A stretch of DNA of 39,928 bases, taken from Thermodesulfobacteriota bacterium (GTDB lineage Bacteria; Desulfobacterota; BSN033; UBA1163). Every line of letters begins with the position of its first letter. Position 1 is the first letter of the stretch. This document shows positions 17,649 to 26,479 of this stretch, piece after piece. The translations under genes and the position numbers were made by a program. Under the pieces are notes generated by a model. The model ran no database searches. It was not told where the DNA came from and was given only the letters and a program-made list of their open reading frames with translations. Location: positions 1 to 39,928 of the forward strand of contig JASEIE010000005.1 in the NCBI GenBank assembly GCA_030024065.1. Reading direction: 5' to 3'.

Positions 17649-17665
17649 GTTCATTGCTTGAATAT
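17647..17665. promoter_or_regulatory. Operator copy 2 overlapping -10 and transcription start
   Basis: ATGTTCATTGCTTGAATAT matches operator copy 1 at 15 of 19 positions and keeps the inverted repeat with one mismatch. It overlaps the end of the -10 box and the expected start of transcription. Binding here would block RNA polymerase, so it is a natural repression site. Confidence 0.65.
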
Positions 17666-17699
17666 GGCTAAGAAATCTCCAAAACTTAAGGAGGATAGT

Positions 17700-18290
17700 A
17701 TGGAACTCCTGGATAACAAATCCCTTCAAACTCTCCGGATCCTGGATGAGGTTGCAAAAGGAGGTGCCGTTACCCAGCGTGATTTAAGCAAAAAACTGGG
17801 TGTTGCCTTGGGCCTGATTAACAATTACATGAGGCGCTTGGGAAAGCAGGGATATATCCAGATCACCCATGTAGAGCGAAAACGCCTCCATTATCTTGTG
17901 ACACCTAAGGGAATCGCAGAAAAAAGTATCCTGGCCTATAAGTATGTCCAGCGATCGTATCAGGTATTTAATGAGATGAGGCAGAGAATGAGAGAAGGTT
18001 TTGAGAAACTTGCTCAAGAAGGAGTCAAATCTGTCGTCCTGTATAAGGCCAATGTTGAGGCTGAAATTGCTTATTTGGCATTGCTCGATGTGGGACTGGA
18101 GCTTGTTGCTGTGATAGACGAATCAAGGCCCGGCGAGAAATTTCTGGGGTTGACCATCCAATCGCCTGAGATGTTAACCGGCTTAGCCTTTAATACGATA
18201 GTAGTTACCTCAGCGGATTCAATAGACAAGATTAAGATGCTGGTGAAGCAATATAGAATTGAGGGCAAGAAAATTTGCCTTTCAATTTAA
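17700..18290 (+). CDS. Winged-helix regulator with CoA-binding-like C-terminal domain
   Basis: 196 aa. ATG 17700 is chosen because AAGGAGG (17688-17694) lies 5 nt upstream and the promoter start maps near 17655; in-frame TTG 17658 and ATG 17664 lie upstream without a ribosome site. Residues about 5-75 form a MarR-like winged helix: VTQRDLSKKLGVALGLINNYMRRL is the helix-turn-helix, followed by the wing and the segment YLVTPKGI. The C-terminal half (about 105-196) alternates strands and helices like a small Rossmann/CoA-binding domain (VVLYKANVEAEIAYLAL, VVAVIDE-type strand, FLGLTI). Regulators of this architecture often head exopolysaccharide loci. It probably binds the two inverted repeats around its own promoter and senses a nucleotide-sugar or similar ligand. 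Both points are inference. Confidence 0.85.
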   Translation: MELLDNKSLQTLRILDEVAKGGAVTQRDLSKKLGVALGLINNYMRRLGKQGYIQITHVERKRLHYLVTPKGIAEKSILAYKYVQRSYQVFNEMRQRMREGFEKLAQEGVKSVVLYKANVEAEIAYLALLDVGLELVAVIDESRPGEKFLGLTIQSPEMLTGLAFNTIVVTSADSIDKIKMLVKQYRIEGKKICLSI

Positions 18291-18321
18291 GCATGGAGTG
18301 AGTCTTCGTTGGCAGTCATAA

Positions 18322-19353
18322 ATGTTTATTAAAAATAATAACCATCAGGTCGGAGAACATAGGAGTATTTCTATTACCCGTATCCGCCCGGCTACGTCGG
18401 ATGAGTGGGATTTTATTTGGCGGGAATGCGATTATTCAACATATTATCACTCCCGGGAATGGGCAGAGATATGGAATGTTTACAGCAAGGGCAGAATACG
18501 GCCTGATCCTAAGTTGGTCCTATTCTCAGATGAGAAAAAGGCACTGCTCCCAATTTCTTCGCAAAGGGACTATAATGGATTGGTTAAAATATATATATCT
18601 TCGCCTCCTGGAGCTTATGGAGGATGGATATCTACAGATAAGCTTAATGTAGCGCATGCATTTTTATTAGCTGATTATTTAACCAAAAAAAATGGCAATT
18701 TATTTTGGCAACTGAACCCCTATGATGAGCTTGCATTGAAAACCGGCGTGAGAACCACCAGAGACCTTGAAACCCGAGTGCTTAACTTGGCAGGCGGATT
18801 TGATGCTGTTTACAGGGGATGGACAAAAGGCCACAAGTCTGCAGTACACAAGGCGTCAAACGCCGGTGTTAAGATAAAGCTTGCATCAATGCTGGGTGAT
18901 TGGCTCACCTATTATCATGTGTATGAGGAATCACTATGTAGATGGGGAGAGAGGGCAACTTCTGTGTACGGGTGGGACTTCTTCAATGAAATGTTCTGGC
19001 TGAAGTCACCTAATAGTAAACTTTGGTTGGCTGTTTATCAAGATAAGATTATTGCTGGAGCACTCTGTTTGTATGCAAAAAAACATGTGGTATATTGGCA
19101 TGGTGCTGCTCTGGCAGAGCACTTTCATCTTCGACCTGTAAATTTGCTGATGTACGAAGCCATAAAAAATGCCTGTGAGCAAGGATACTCTTGGTTTGAT
19201 CTTGGTTGCAGTGGTGGCCATGAGGGCGTGGAAGCATTCAAAAAAAGTTTCGGAGCAGAGGCATTAGCGTGTCCTGTGGTGAGCACTGAGACAATGGCGT
19301 ATAGTTTTATAAAGAAAATAGGAGGAATAATTATAAGAATATTACCTATATGA
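18322..19353 (+). CDS. FemAB/GNAT-fold acyltransferase-like protein
   Basis: 343 aa. It resembles the BioF2/FemAB-like GNAT proteins (Acetyltransf_6 type) found in exopolysaccharide clusters. Typical features are YYHSREWAEIW near the start, a central GHKSAVHKAS segment, a conserved LYAKKHVVYWHGAA region and the final WFDLGCSGGHEGVEAFKKSFGA segment. Family members transfer aminoacyl or acyl groups to amines on peptidoglycan precursors or sugars. In this setting the acceptor could be an amino sugar of the polymer, but no substrate can be read from sequence. The ribosome site is weak and far (GGAGTGAG near 18296), so the start is uncertain. It overlaps the next gene by 4 nt (ATGA). Confidence 0.72.
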   Translation: MFIKNNNHQVGEHRSISITRIRPATSDEWDFIWRECDYSTYYHSREWAEIWNVYSKGRIRPDPKLVLFSDEKKALLPISSQRDYNGLVKIYISSPPGAYGGWISTDKLNVAHAFLLADYLTKKNGNLFWQLNPYDELALKTGVRTTRDLETRVLNLAGGFDAVYRGWTKGHKSAVHKASNAGVKIKLASMLGDWLTYYHVYEESLCRWGERATSVYGWDFFNEMFWLKSPNSKLWLAVYQDKIIAGALCLYAKKHVVYWHGAALAEHFHLRPVNLLMYEAIKNACEQGYSWFDLGCSGGHEGVEAFKKSFGAEALACPVVSTETMAYSFIKKIGGIIIRILPI

Positions 19354-20015
19354 TTTTCCTTTTTTGTAATGAAACATATGGCCAGTTGTTTTTACAAACG
19401 GCAAAGAAATTTTTAGATGTGCACAATATTGATATAACAATCGTCTTTTCTGGCAAAAGACGATATCTTAAAAATCCACTCGAAAGGAGTTTATCTTGGA
19501 GTTTACATTTTTTCAAGAATAAATTAAAAGAGATAAATTTCAAACGGGATATGAAAATGCGCTTATTCATTATTGAAAATGTCAATTCACCATATTTTTA
19601 TAGAAGGATTCAACCCAATGATCACGGAATAATAGCAGGGTTTAACCAAATATTTAAACAAAAAACCATTTCTAAATTTAAGAGCTTAGTAAATTTTCAC
19701 CCCTCGATATTGCCATTTTACCGAGGGCCAGTGCCAACATACTGGTGTATTAAGAATTGTGAAGAAAGGACTGGATATACCTTGCATAGAATTACTGAGA
19801 AGATAGATGACGGCGAGATTCTTTTCCAGGAGGTGGTTCCAATCGGAACAATTAATGACCCTGTCATCCTGGTTAATGAAATTGCCACACATGCTGCGCC
19901 CCTATTTTGGCGTTATTTAGATCATCTTCGAACGGGCGAAAAATGGGATAAAGTGCAATTAGATGCCGCCAATATTTATAAAAACCATATTAATTATGCC
20001 TCATTTCCAAATTGA
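19350..20015 (+). CDS. Formyltransferase, probably acting on an amino sugar
   Basis: 221 aa. It contains the formyltransferase signature NFHPSILPFYRGPVP with Asn115 and His117, and the later IDDGEIL segment with Asp153. These are the Asn-His-Asp catalytic set of the Fmt/GART/ArnA family, which uses N10-formyltetrahydrofolate. It is shorter than Met-tRNA formyltransferase (about 310 aa), lacks that enzyme's C-terminal tRNA domain, and sits in a polysaccharide locus, so it fits enzymes that N-formylate 4-amino-4,6-dideoxy nucleotide sugars (WbkC, VioF, WlaRD type). The gene is distinctly AT-rich compared with its neighbours. It starts by a 4-nt overlap with the upstream gene. The partner sugar may come from the LegB-type dehydratase and aminotransferase at 28344-31200. 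Confidence 0.82.
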   Translation: MIFLFCNETYGQLFLQTAKKFLDVHNIDITIVFSGKRRYLKNPLERSLSWSLHFFKNKLKEINFKRDMKMRLFIIENVNSPYFYRRIQPNDHGIIAGFNQIFKQKTISKFKSLVNFHPSILPFYRGPVPTYWCIKNCEERTGYTLHRITEKIDDGEILFQEVVPIGTINDPVILVNEIATHAAPLFWRYLDHLRTGEKWDKVQLDAANIYKNHINYASFPN

Positions 20016-20113
20016 GATGAAAAATAGATGACACTCGTTGCTCAACACATTGGTATTAACCACGAACTGATTTTTGATGGAAACTCTTCATTTGATAGAA
20101 TTGAGGAAAGCCC

Positions 20114-21580
20114 ATGTCCCTGAAATTGCAGGCGGCTAAAGGAATCATCTGGTCCAGTGTCTCCCGTGGCGCAAACCTCCTCGTTCAGGTATCTACGACA
20201 GTTATACTGGCCAGACTTCTCTTACCGGAGGATTTCGGGGTGGTGGCTGTCGCACTGATGTTTATAACGCTTGCGTCCATTTTGAACGATATGGGTCTAA
20301 GTGCCGCAATCATACAAAGGCAGAATATCACTGAGGAGCATCTATCCACGATGTTCTACGTGAATATTGCTACGGGCTTTTTCTTAACGATTACGATGAT
20401 AGTGGCAGCATCATTGGTTGCAAATTTTTTCCAGAAAGAAATCTTGCGACCGATTCTGACTGTGTTATCGGTAAATTTTATTATTAATTCGCTTGGAATG
20501 ATTCAGCGTTCTCTTCTTGAAAAGCAACTTGAATTTTTTAAAATCGCGGTGGTAGACACAATCTCCTTATTTTTATCGGCCGTGATCGGCATAGGGCTGG
20601 CTGTGATTGGCCAGGGTGTATGGAGTTTGGTCTGGCAGTTTTTATCGTATATCGTGGGGTCAACTGTTTTACTTTGGACTTTGGGGGTGTGGCGGCCACA
20701 GCTTATTTTCAAAATAGAAAAACTTAAAGAACTATTTGGTTTTGGTCTGAACCTTGTAGGAAGTAACCTTGTTTCGTACGGTCGGAGCCTTGATACTTTT
20801 CTTATCGGTAAGTTTCTAGGACCGGCACAGTTAGGTTATTATTCAATGGCGCAACGCATGGTAAACTTTCCCCTAGAAAATGTATCGTCCGTTGTGACGC
20901 GTGTTCTGTTCCCTGCTTTCTCCAAGATTCAAGGCGACAAGGAACTGAGTAGAGCGTCGTACCTCAAAACCGTGGAGTATATTTCTTTCTTCACCTTCCC
21001 GATGATGGCAGGTCTCTTTGTTATCGCTCCTGAAATGGTTAGAGTTGTGTTTGGAATGAAGTGGGAATCGATTATTATCTTAATACAGATCATATGTTTT
21101 ACAGGTCTGAAATCAATTGGTACTACAACGGGTATCATCTATCTGGGGAATGGTAGGGCAGATATTGCTTTTCGGTTAGAGATGATTTACACATCCCTAT
21201 TATGTATCGCAATTGGAATTGGTCTGATGTGGGGAGCTGTGGGGGTGGCAGCAGGGTATACAGCAGTGACTATAATCTTCTGGCCAATATCGCATTACTT
21301 TGCTAATCGAATCATTGGCTTGAGCATGAGGCAATTCTTTAGCACCTTTGGGCCTGTGAGCTTCGCTTCAGTACTCATGCTGATCATATTGATATTGCTA
21401 AAAACGCTTAAAAACAACTGGTTGTATATTAACGATTTGCAGTTTCTTCTATCATCTTTAATCATAGGTCCAACGGTTTATCTTTTAGTCATCAAAATAT
21501 TGAAAGTGCATGTGATGGGTGAGATTGTTGGCCTTCTTGGTGAAGCTATAAAGCTGAGACAGTTGGTGAACTTACGCTGA
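20114..21580 (+). CDS. Wzx-type polysaccharide flippase (MOP superfamily)
   Basis: 488 aa. AGGA (20104-20107) stands 6 nt before the ATG. The protein is almost entirely membrane helices (about 12-14 by inspection) and begins with the typical KAAKGIIWSSVSRG-like segment followed by ILARLLLPEDFGVVA, the hallmark of the WzxC/Wzx group of polysaccharide transporters. Such proteins flip undecaprenyl-diphosphate-linked repeat units from the cytoplasmic to the periplasmic leaflet. Its presence points to a Wzx/Wzy-dependent pathway, although no Wzy polymerase is visible in the window. Confidence 0.9.
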   Translation: MSLKLQAAKGIIWSSVSRGANLLVQVSTTVILARLLLPEDFGVVAVALMFITLASILNDMGLSAAIIQRQNITEEHLSTMFYVNIATGFFLTITMIVAASLVANFFQKEILRPILTVLSVNFIINSLGMIQRSLLEKQLEFFKIAVVDTISLFLSAVIGIGLAVIGQGVWSLVWQFLSYIVGSTVLLWTLGVWRPQLIFKIEKLKELFGFGLNLVGSNLVSYGRSLDTFLIGKFLGPAQLGYYSMAQRMVNFPLENVSSVVTRVLFPAFSKIQGDKELSRASYLKTVEYISFFTFPMMAGLFVIAPEMVRVVFGMKWESIIILIQIICFTGLKSIGTTTGIIYLGNGRADIAFRLEMIYTSLLCIAIGIGLMWGAVGVAAGYTAVTIIFWPISHYFANRIIGLSMRQFFSTFGPVSFASVLMLIILILLKTLKNNWLYINDLQFLLSSLIIGPTVYLLVIKILKVHVMGEIVGLLGEAIKLRQLVNLR

Positions 21581-21593
21581 AGCGTGATGATCC

Positions 21594-21609
21594 AACTCTT
21601 TTAAGAGTT
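21594..21609. promoter_or_regulatory. Short intergenic inverted repeat
   Basis: AACTCTT-TT-AAGAGTT is a perfect 7-bp inverted repeat between the flippase stop and the GTG start of the next gene. It has no T-run after it, so it is not a clear terminator. Its right arm supplies the only weak ribosome-like AAGAG before GTG 21618. Confidence 0.3.
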
Positions 21610-21617
21610 AACGAACA

Positions 21618-22796
21618 GTGCGAATCTGTTATATAGCAGACGGGCAGTATATACACACGCATCGGTGGCTAAAGGCCTTTCGGAATTTCGGCCACGAGGT
21701 GCATCTGATCTCCGATCGTCTTATTCCTATTGAGGGAATTTTTGTGCATAACCTGGAGACACACGGAAGGCTTTCTTTAGCCTCTGCCACAAAAGTTATT
21801 CCGTATTTAAAAAGTATGTGGCATACAATTCCCAAAGCACGGATGCTTTATGAGCTCACCTACCTGCGGCCCAAGAGATTTGTTAGGCTACAACAGCTCA
21901 TCAACCTTATCAGACCAGACATCGTTCATGCCCATTATCTCCAGCCCTATGGTTTTTGGGGTTTGCAAACATTCCACCGGCCATTTGTCGTGACATGTTG
22001 GGGGTCTGACCTTTACATTACCCTCCATGAATCAAAATGGTGGAAAGCGGCAACAGAGCTTACCCTCAGATCGGCTGATCTGGTGACCTGCGATAGTCAG
22101 GATATGCTTAGCCAGGCAATTAGGTTCGGAGCTTCCCCAAAAAAGAGCATCGTTATTCAGTGGGGGGTAGAAACCTCAGAATTTTGTCCAGATAAAAATG
22201 AAAGCTTAAAGAAAGCCCTTGGGTGGACTGGCCACCCTGTGGTGCTGAGTACAAGGATGTTGCATCCCTTATACAATGTAGACACACTGATTGAGGCAAT
22301 CCCAGAGGTCATAAAGTATGTACCCAAGGTGCGCTTTTTGATTATCAGCGATGGTGAACAAAGAGACGCATTGATTGCAAAAGCTGAACAGTTAGGCTTA
22401 TCTGCGTATACGAAGTTTCTAGGAAGGGTCGATAACCGTACCCTGCTCCATGCCTACCAGATGGCTGACATTTTCGTCTCGATTCCTTCCTCGGATGGAA
22501 CGGCGGTGTCACTGCTTGAGGCAATGGCATGTGGGTTACCTGCGATTGTTACGGATTTACCATCAAATCGGGAATGGATTCAGGATGGAGGCAACGGCTT
22601 TCTTGTTCCGGTTCGGGATGCCAGAATTTTGTCAGAGAAACTTGTTTGGCTTTTACAAAATACCGGGGTAGCTTTAACGTATGGCAGTATTAACAGGGAA
22701 ATTATTCTCAAGCGAGCTGAACACATTGATGAAATGAGGAAAATGGAAGGGCTTTATCAAAGTCTACTCGGTAACAAGGGCACATCTACAAAATGA
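21618..22796 (+). CDS. GT4 family glycosyltransferase
   Basis: 392 aa, starting at GTG 21618. The N-terminal Rossmann half begins MRICYIADGQYIHTHRW and has the VHAHYLQPYGFWG segment. The C-terminal GT-B half contains the nucleotide-sugar-binding region SSDGTAVSLLEAMACGLPAIVTD, in which the usual first Glu of the E-x7-E motif is Asp. It would transfer a sugar from a nucleotide donor to a lipid-linked repeat unit on the cytoplasmic face. Donor and linkage cannot be told from sequence. It overlaps the next gene by 4 nt. Confidence 0.87.
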   Translation: MRICYIADGQYIHTHRWLKAFRNFGHEVHLISDRLIPIEGIFVHNLETHGRLSLASATKVIPYLKSMWHTIPKARMLYELTYLRPKRFVRLQQLINLIRPDIVHAHYLQPYGFWGLQTFHRPFVVTCWGSDLYITLHESKWWKAATELTLRSADLVTCDSQDMLSQAIRFGASPKKSIVIQWGVETSEFCPDKNESLKKALGWTGHPVVLSTRMLHPLYNVDTLIEAIPEVIKYVPKVRFLIISDGEQRDALIAKAEQLGLSAYTKFLGRVDNRTLLHAYQMADIFVSIPSSDGTAVSLLEAMACGLPAIVTDLPSNREWIQDGGNGFLVPVRDARILSEKLVWLLQNTGVALTYGSINREIILKRAEHIDEMRKMEGLYQSLLGNKGTSTK

Positions 22797-24079
22797 AGAA
22801 TGTATTGATCATTACATACTATTTTCCCCCAATGGGTGGAAGCGGAGTGCAGAGAACCCTAAAATTTGTCAAATACTTAAGGCAATTTGGGTGGGAGCCG
22901 ATCATACTGACGCTAAAAGAATTTCGTTCTGGATATTTTGCATATGATTCTAAGTTGTCAAATGAGTTACCAAAGGACATTAAAATATTTAGAGTATACC
23001 CCAGTTTGGGAATACTCATTTACTTCTTCTTTGGGGAGATGTTTTCATTCATCGGATTAAAGAAATTAGGAGAAAAGCTGCTTTCGGCAATCACAATCCC
23101 TGACATGGAGATCTTTTGGATTCCTTTATTGTTATTGAAAGTCCGTAAGCTTTTGAAACAAAAAAAGATAGATTTAATCTATACGTCAGCCCCCCCGCAA
23201 TCATTAAACGTCCTGGGAATACTTTTAAAGAAGCTGTATAAGGTGAAGTGGGTGGCTGATTACCGAGACCCTTGGACACACAATGCCTTTTATAATGATA
23301 AGCCGGACTACAAGGATAAATTAAACAGATATCTTGAATTAAAAGCCCATAACAAGGCCGATCTAATTATTGCTAATACAGGTGGAAACCGGAGGAAGAT
23401 TATCAATGAGTTCGGGGTTTCACCCCAAACGATCCATGTCCTTACCAATGGATACGATGAGAAAGACTTTGAACATATAGGCAAGAACAGTTTTGATAAT
23501 GATAAATTTAATATTGTCTATACCGGTGCCTTCTATCATGGGTACACTCCAGATGCATTTCTGGTGGCCTTAAGTTTGTTATTTTCGCAGAAAGAATATT
23601 TAAAGAAAGAGTTCAACTTTCACCTTGCAGGGATCTTAGAAAAGAAAACAGAAGTTGACATTCTATCTAAAATCGGCCAGATGAAACTCGATCATATTAC
23701 GATCTTTTATGGAAATCTTCCACATAGCGAATCTGTCAGCTTACTGACAAAGGCGGATCTTCTCCTTCTAATCCTATGGTCGGGAAAAGGGAGCGATAGC
23801 TGTATTCCCGCAAAGATCTTTGAGTATCTCCGATCAGGCAAGCCAATCCTGGCAATAGTCCCTGAGAAAGGAGAATGTGCGGAGTTGATTATAAGATTAA
23901 AGGCGGGCATCGTTGTGGAGCCCGATGATGTTAAAGGGATACAAGATGCCATCTATGATTGCTACGAGTTGTGGAAAGAACATAAATTAGGAATTAAGAT
24001 GGATTGGCAAGAGATTAGTAATTATGAGAGGCAACATCTAACAAAAAAATTAGCTAAACTTTTTGAAAGCATTTCATAG
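22793..24079 (+). CDS. GT4-like glycosyltransferase
   Basis: 428 aa, starting at the ATGA overlap with the previous gene. The start MKNVLIITYYFPPMGGSGVQR is typical of a GT-B group found in exopolysaccharide loci (N-terminal Rossmann domain with GGSGVQR and VADYRDPWT). The C-terminal half carries CIPAKIFEYLRSGKPILAI, which matches the donor-binding region in place of the standard E-x7-E motif. The coding sequence is richer in A+T than the genes on either side of the cluster. A specific donor cannot be assigned. The next gene follows after 39 nt. Confidence 0.85.
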   Translation: MKNVLIITYYFPPMGGSGVQRTLKFVKYLRQFGWEPIILTLKEFRSGYFAYDSKLSNELPKDIKIFRVYPSLGILIYFFFGEMFSFIGLKKLGEKLLSAITIPDMEIFWIPLLLLKVRKLLKQKKIDLIYTSAPPQSLNVLGILLKKLYKVKWVADYRDPWTHNAFYNDKPDYKDKLNRYLELKAHNKADLIIANTGGNRRKIINEFGVSPQTIHVLTNGYDEKDFEHIGKNSFDNDKFNIVYTGAFYHGYTPDAFLVALSLLFSQKEYLKKEFNFHLAGILEKKTEVDILSKIGQMKLDHITIFYGNLPHSESVSLLTKADLLLLILWSGKGSDSCIPAKIFEYLRSGKPILAIVPEKGECAELIIRLKAGIVVEPDDVKGIQDAIYDCYELWKEHKLGIKMDWQEISNYERQHLTKKLAKLFESIS

Positions 24080-24118
24080 AACTAACAGTTCATATATTCA
24101 AAAAAGAAGAGATTAACA

Positions 24119-26479
24119 ATGACTATGCTTTCTGATAGCCTATTGATGACTCTGGGGAGACGGGTATTTAGTGCCTGCGTTCCTATTACCGAGCGCCTTT
24201 TCCCTGGCCATGGAAGCTATATTGTCAGTCGCATGACACGCCATGTATTCATGAGAGTGAGTGGCCTTAAAAGGTTAAAGGGGCTGGTGGGTGGTAGGAT
24301 TATTACTTGGCCACAGGTGGGACAGGTAACAGTTGAACCGTACGAAGTGGCAGCACCAGGGAAAGAGGAGGTTCTGATCCTTGTCCAGGCTACTGCTGTC
24401 AGTCCTGGCACTGAACGAGCCAACTTTAACAATCTTCCTAATGCTTCTATTACATTCCCTTGTAATCCTGGTTATTCAGGCGCAGGCGAAATAGTTCAGA
24501 TTGGACCAGGTGTTTCGCGGTTCCGCCCAGGAGATCGCGTAGCAGCAGTAATCAATCACGCCAGTATAGCTATTATCCCTGAAAGTCAGGTTTTCAAGAT
24601 ACCTCCAAATGTTTCTGATGAAGAAGCTGCTTTCCTCACGATGGGGGTTATTGCTCTTCAGGCCTTGAGGAAAGCCAGTGTAAAGTTAGGTGAGGTCATA
24701 GCTGTTTTGGGGCAGGGAATACTAGGTCAGCTACTTGTCCAATTATCATTATTCAGCGGTGGATATCCCATAACGGCTATAGCCTACACCGAAGAGCGGC
24801 TCGAAATGGCACGGCGCATGGGGGCCACCTGCGTAATCGGAGTGCGTAAGATGGGTGTGAAAGCTCTTGAGAGGGTTGAGGCTGATGTGACTTTCGAGGC
24901 TACGGGGGATCCCCAGGCTATTGTCACTGCTACTAAGTGTACCCGTCCGGGAGGACGTATTATTCTGTTGGGCAGTAGCAGGGGAATTAGTAAAGATGTC
25001 CCCTGGGCCGACATAGTTCAGCGGCGTGGAATATCCATCATTGGTGCACATGCGGCTTCCCTTGAATGTATCTCTCATTCTCTCAGAGACTGGTCTTTTG
25101 GGCAAGAAGCTGTCCTTTTCCTCCACTTGCTGAAGACACGCCAAATACAGGTGGCCCCCCTTATTACCCACCGCATATCACCATGGGAGGCAAGCAGCTT
25201 TTATAGGCAACTTTCCTTAGGAAAGGGAGGGATTATAGCTGCTGTTTTCCAATGGAATTTAATTTCCGAAGAAGAGCGACTCAGTCACCCATCCTACTTT
25301 TCTCTCCCTAAAGAACTGGTAAAAAAAGAGTTAGTCCCCATTTCACGGTCTCTCACACGGCCAGGTTTTCGTATACCTCCTTTTTGGGGATATTTCAGCG
25401 TCAAATCGATTGTTCCAGCTAAAAAAGTGGCGGTGAAAGAACTGAGGAGGGAATTAAGGGTGGCACTGGTTGGTTGCGGAGAAATCGGTATAACCAATGC
25501 TCAAGCGGTATCTCAATCACAAAATGCACGCTTATGCCTGGTTGTAGATAAGATAGAAGATCTCGCCAAGGATCTAGGCCAAAAATATGGCGTTCCGTGG
25601 ACAACAAATATAGAAGATGTATGGAAGACTTCAGACTGTGAGGCCGTGTTGATTTGCACTCCCCCGTCCAGTCATGGTTCACTTGCCATAGAAGCTATTA
25701 GATATGGGAAGCATGTAATGGTTGAAAAGCCCATGGCAGCTAATTTGTCAGATGCAGAAGCCATGATACATGCGGCTAAGGTGGCAGGGGTGGCGCTATC
25801 TATTTGCTTCTCTCAGCGCTATTTACCAGCCATGCAGCGAGCTAAAGAACTTTTGGGTCAGGGAATCCTGGGGAAACTATTGGGTACCACTCTGGTTGTG
25901 CATATGGATAAGCCAGTGTCCTATTGGTTTGGGGGCTATTCAGGAAGAGCGAAATCTTCATGGAGGGCTTCTCGTGAAGAGAGTGGTGGAGGGGTGTTGA
26001 TATCCAATGTTATACACTACATAGACTTGCTCCGTTATCTTACTGGAGAAGATGTAAGTCGGGTCTATGCAGAGTATGATACCTTGGACTCTCCCGTAGC
26101 AGTAGAAGATTCTGTATCCCTTAGTATTCGATATTCCTCAGGTGCTATCGGCAACATCAGTGCATCTTCCTGTGTCCGAGGAATACCTACTGATTTAGTA
26201 GACCTCCGCCTCTGGGGTACTGACGGCCACATTTCCCTGGGTAAAACATCTCAGTTCTATACCTTGCGCAGTCTGCCAGGTGTTCGACCTGGGCAGTGGC
26301 ACTCATTTGGTAAGCTTCCCCAAGTTAATGTACAGACCATTTGTGTGGATCGGTTTGCACAAGCGGTAGTAGAGGGAAGAAATCCTGATATTAGTGGTGA
26401 GGATGGTAAGGCGGCCCAGGCTATAGTCGAGGCTGCTTATTTATCGGGTCGTCAGGGAGGTTTTGTAGCGATTCCATGA
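24119..26479 (+). CDS. Fused MDR dehydrogenase and Gfo/Idh/MocA oxidoreductase
   Basis: 786 aa. An AAGAAGAGA stretch (near 24104-24112) precedes ATG 24119. Residues about 45-385 are a medium-chain dehydrogenase/reductase (SPGTERANF, FPCNPGYSGAGEI, GDRVA, nucleotide fold with VLGQGILGQLLVQ, then FEATGDP and GGRIILLGS). Residues about 430-786 are a Gfo/Idh/MocA oxidoreductase (VALVGCGEIG nucleotide fold, CTPPSSHGSLAIEAI, the catalytic EKP motif at about 535-537, and HYIDLLRYLTGE). Such bi-domain oxidoreductases recur in surface-polysaccharide loci and probably oxidise or epimerise a nucleotide sugar through a keto intermediate; the exact substrate is unknown. It overlaps the next gene by 4 nt, which encodes another MDR-like protein. 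Confidence 0.88.
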   Translation: MTMLSDSLLMTLGRRVFSACVPITERLFPGHGSYIVSRMTRHVFMRVSGLKRLKGLVGGRIITWPQVGQVTVEPYEVAAPGKEEVLILVQATAVSPGTERANFNNLPNASITFPCNPGYSGAGEIVQIGPGVSRFRPGDRVAAVINHASIAIIPESQVFKIPPNVSDEEAAFLTMGVIALQALRKASVKLGEVIAVLGQGILGQLLVQLSLFSGGYPITAIAYTEERLEMARRMGATCVIGVRKMGVKALERVEADVTFEATGDPQAIVTATKCTRPGGRIILLGSSRGISKDVPWADIVQRRGISIIGAHAASLECISHSLRDWSFGQEAVLFLHLLKTRQIQVAPLITHRISPWEASSFYRQLSLGKGGIIAAVFQWNLISEEERLSHPSYFSLPKELVKKELVPISRSLTRPGFRIPPFWGYFSVKSIVPAKKVAVKELRRELRVALVGCGEIGITNAQAVSQSQNARLCLVVDKIEDLAKDLGQKYGVPWTTNIEDVWKTSDCEAVLICTPPSSHGSLAIEAIRYGKHVMVEKPMAANLSDAEAMIHAAKVAGVALSICFSQRYLPAMQRAKELLGQGILGKLLGTTLVVHMDKPVSYWFGGYSGRAKSSWRASREESGGGVLISNVIHYIDLLRYLTGEDVSRVYAEYDTLDSPVAVEDSVSLSIRYSSGAIGNISASSCVRGIPTDLVDLRLWGTDGHISLGKTSQFYTLRSLPGVRPGQWHSFGKLPQVNVQTICVDRFAQAVVEGRNPDISGEDGKAAQAIVEAAYLSGRQGGFVAIP

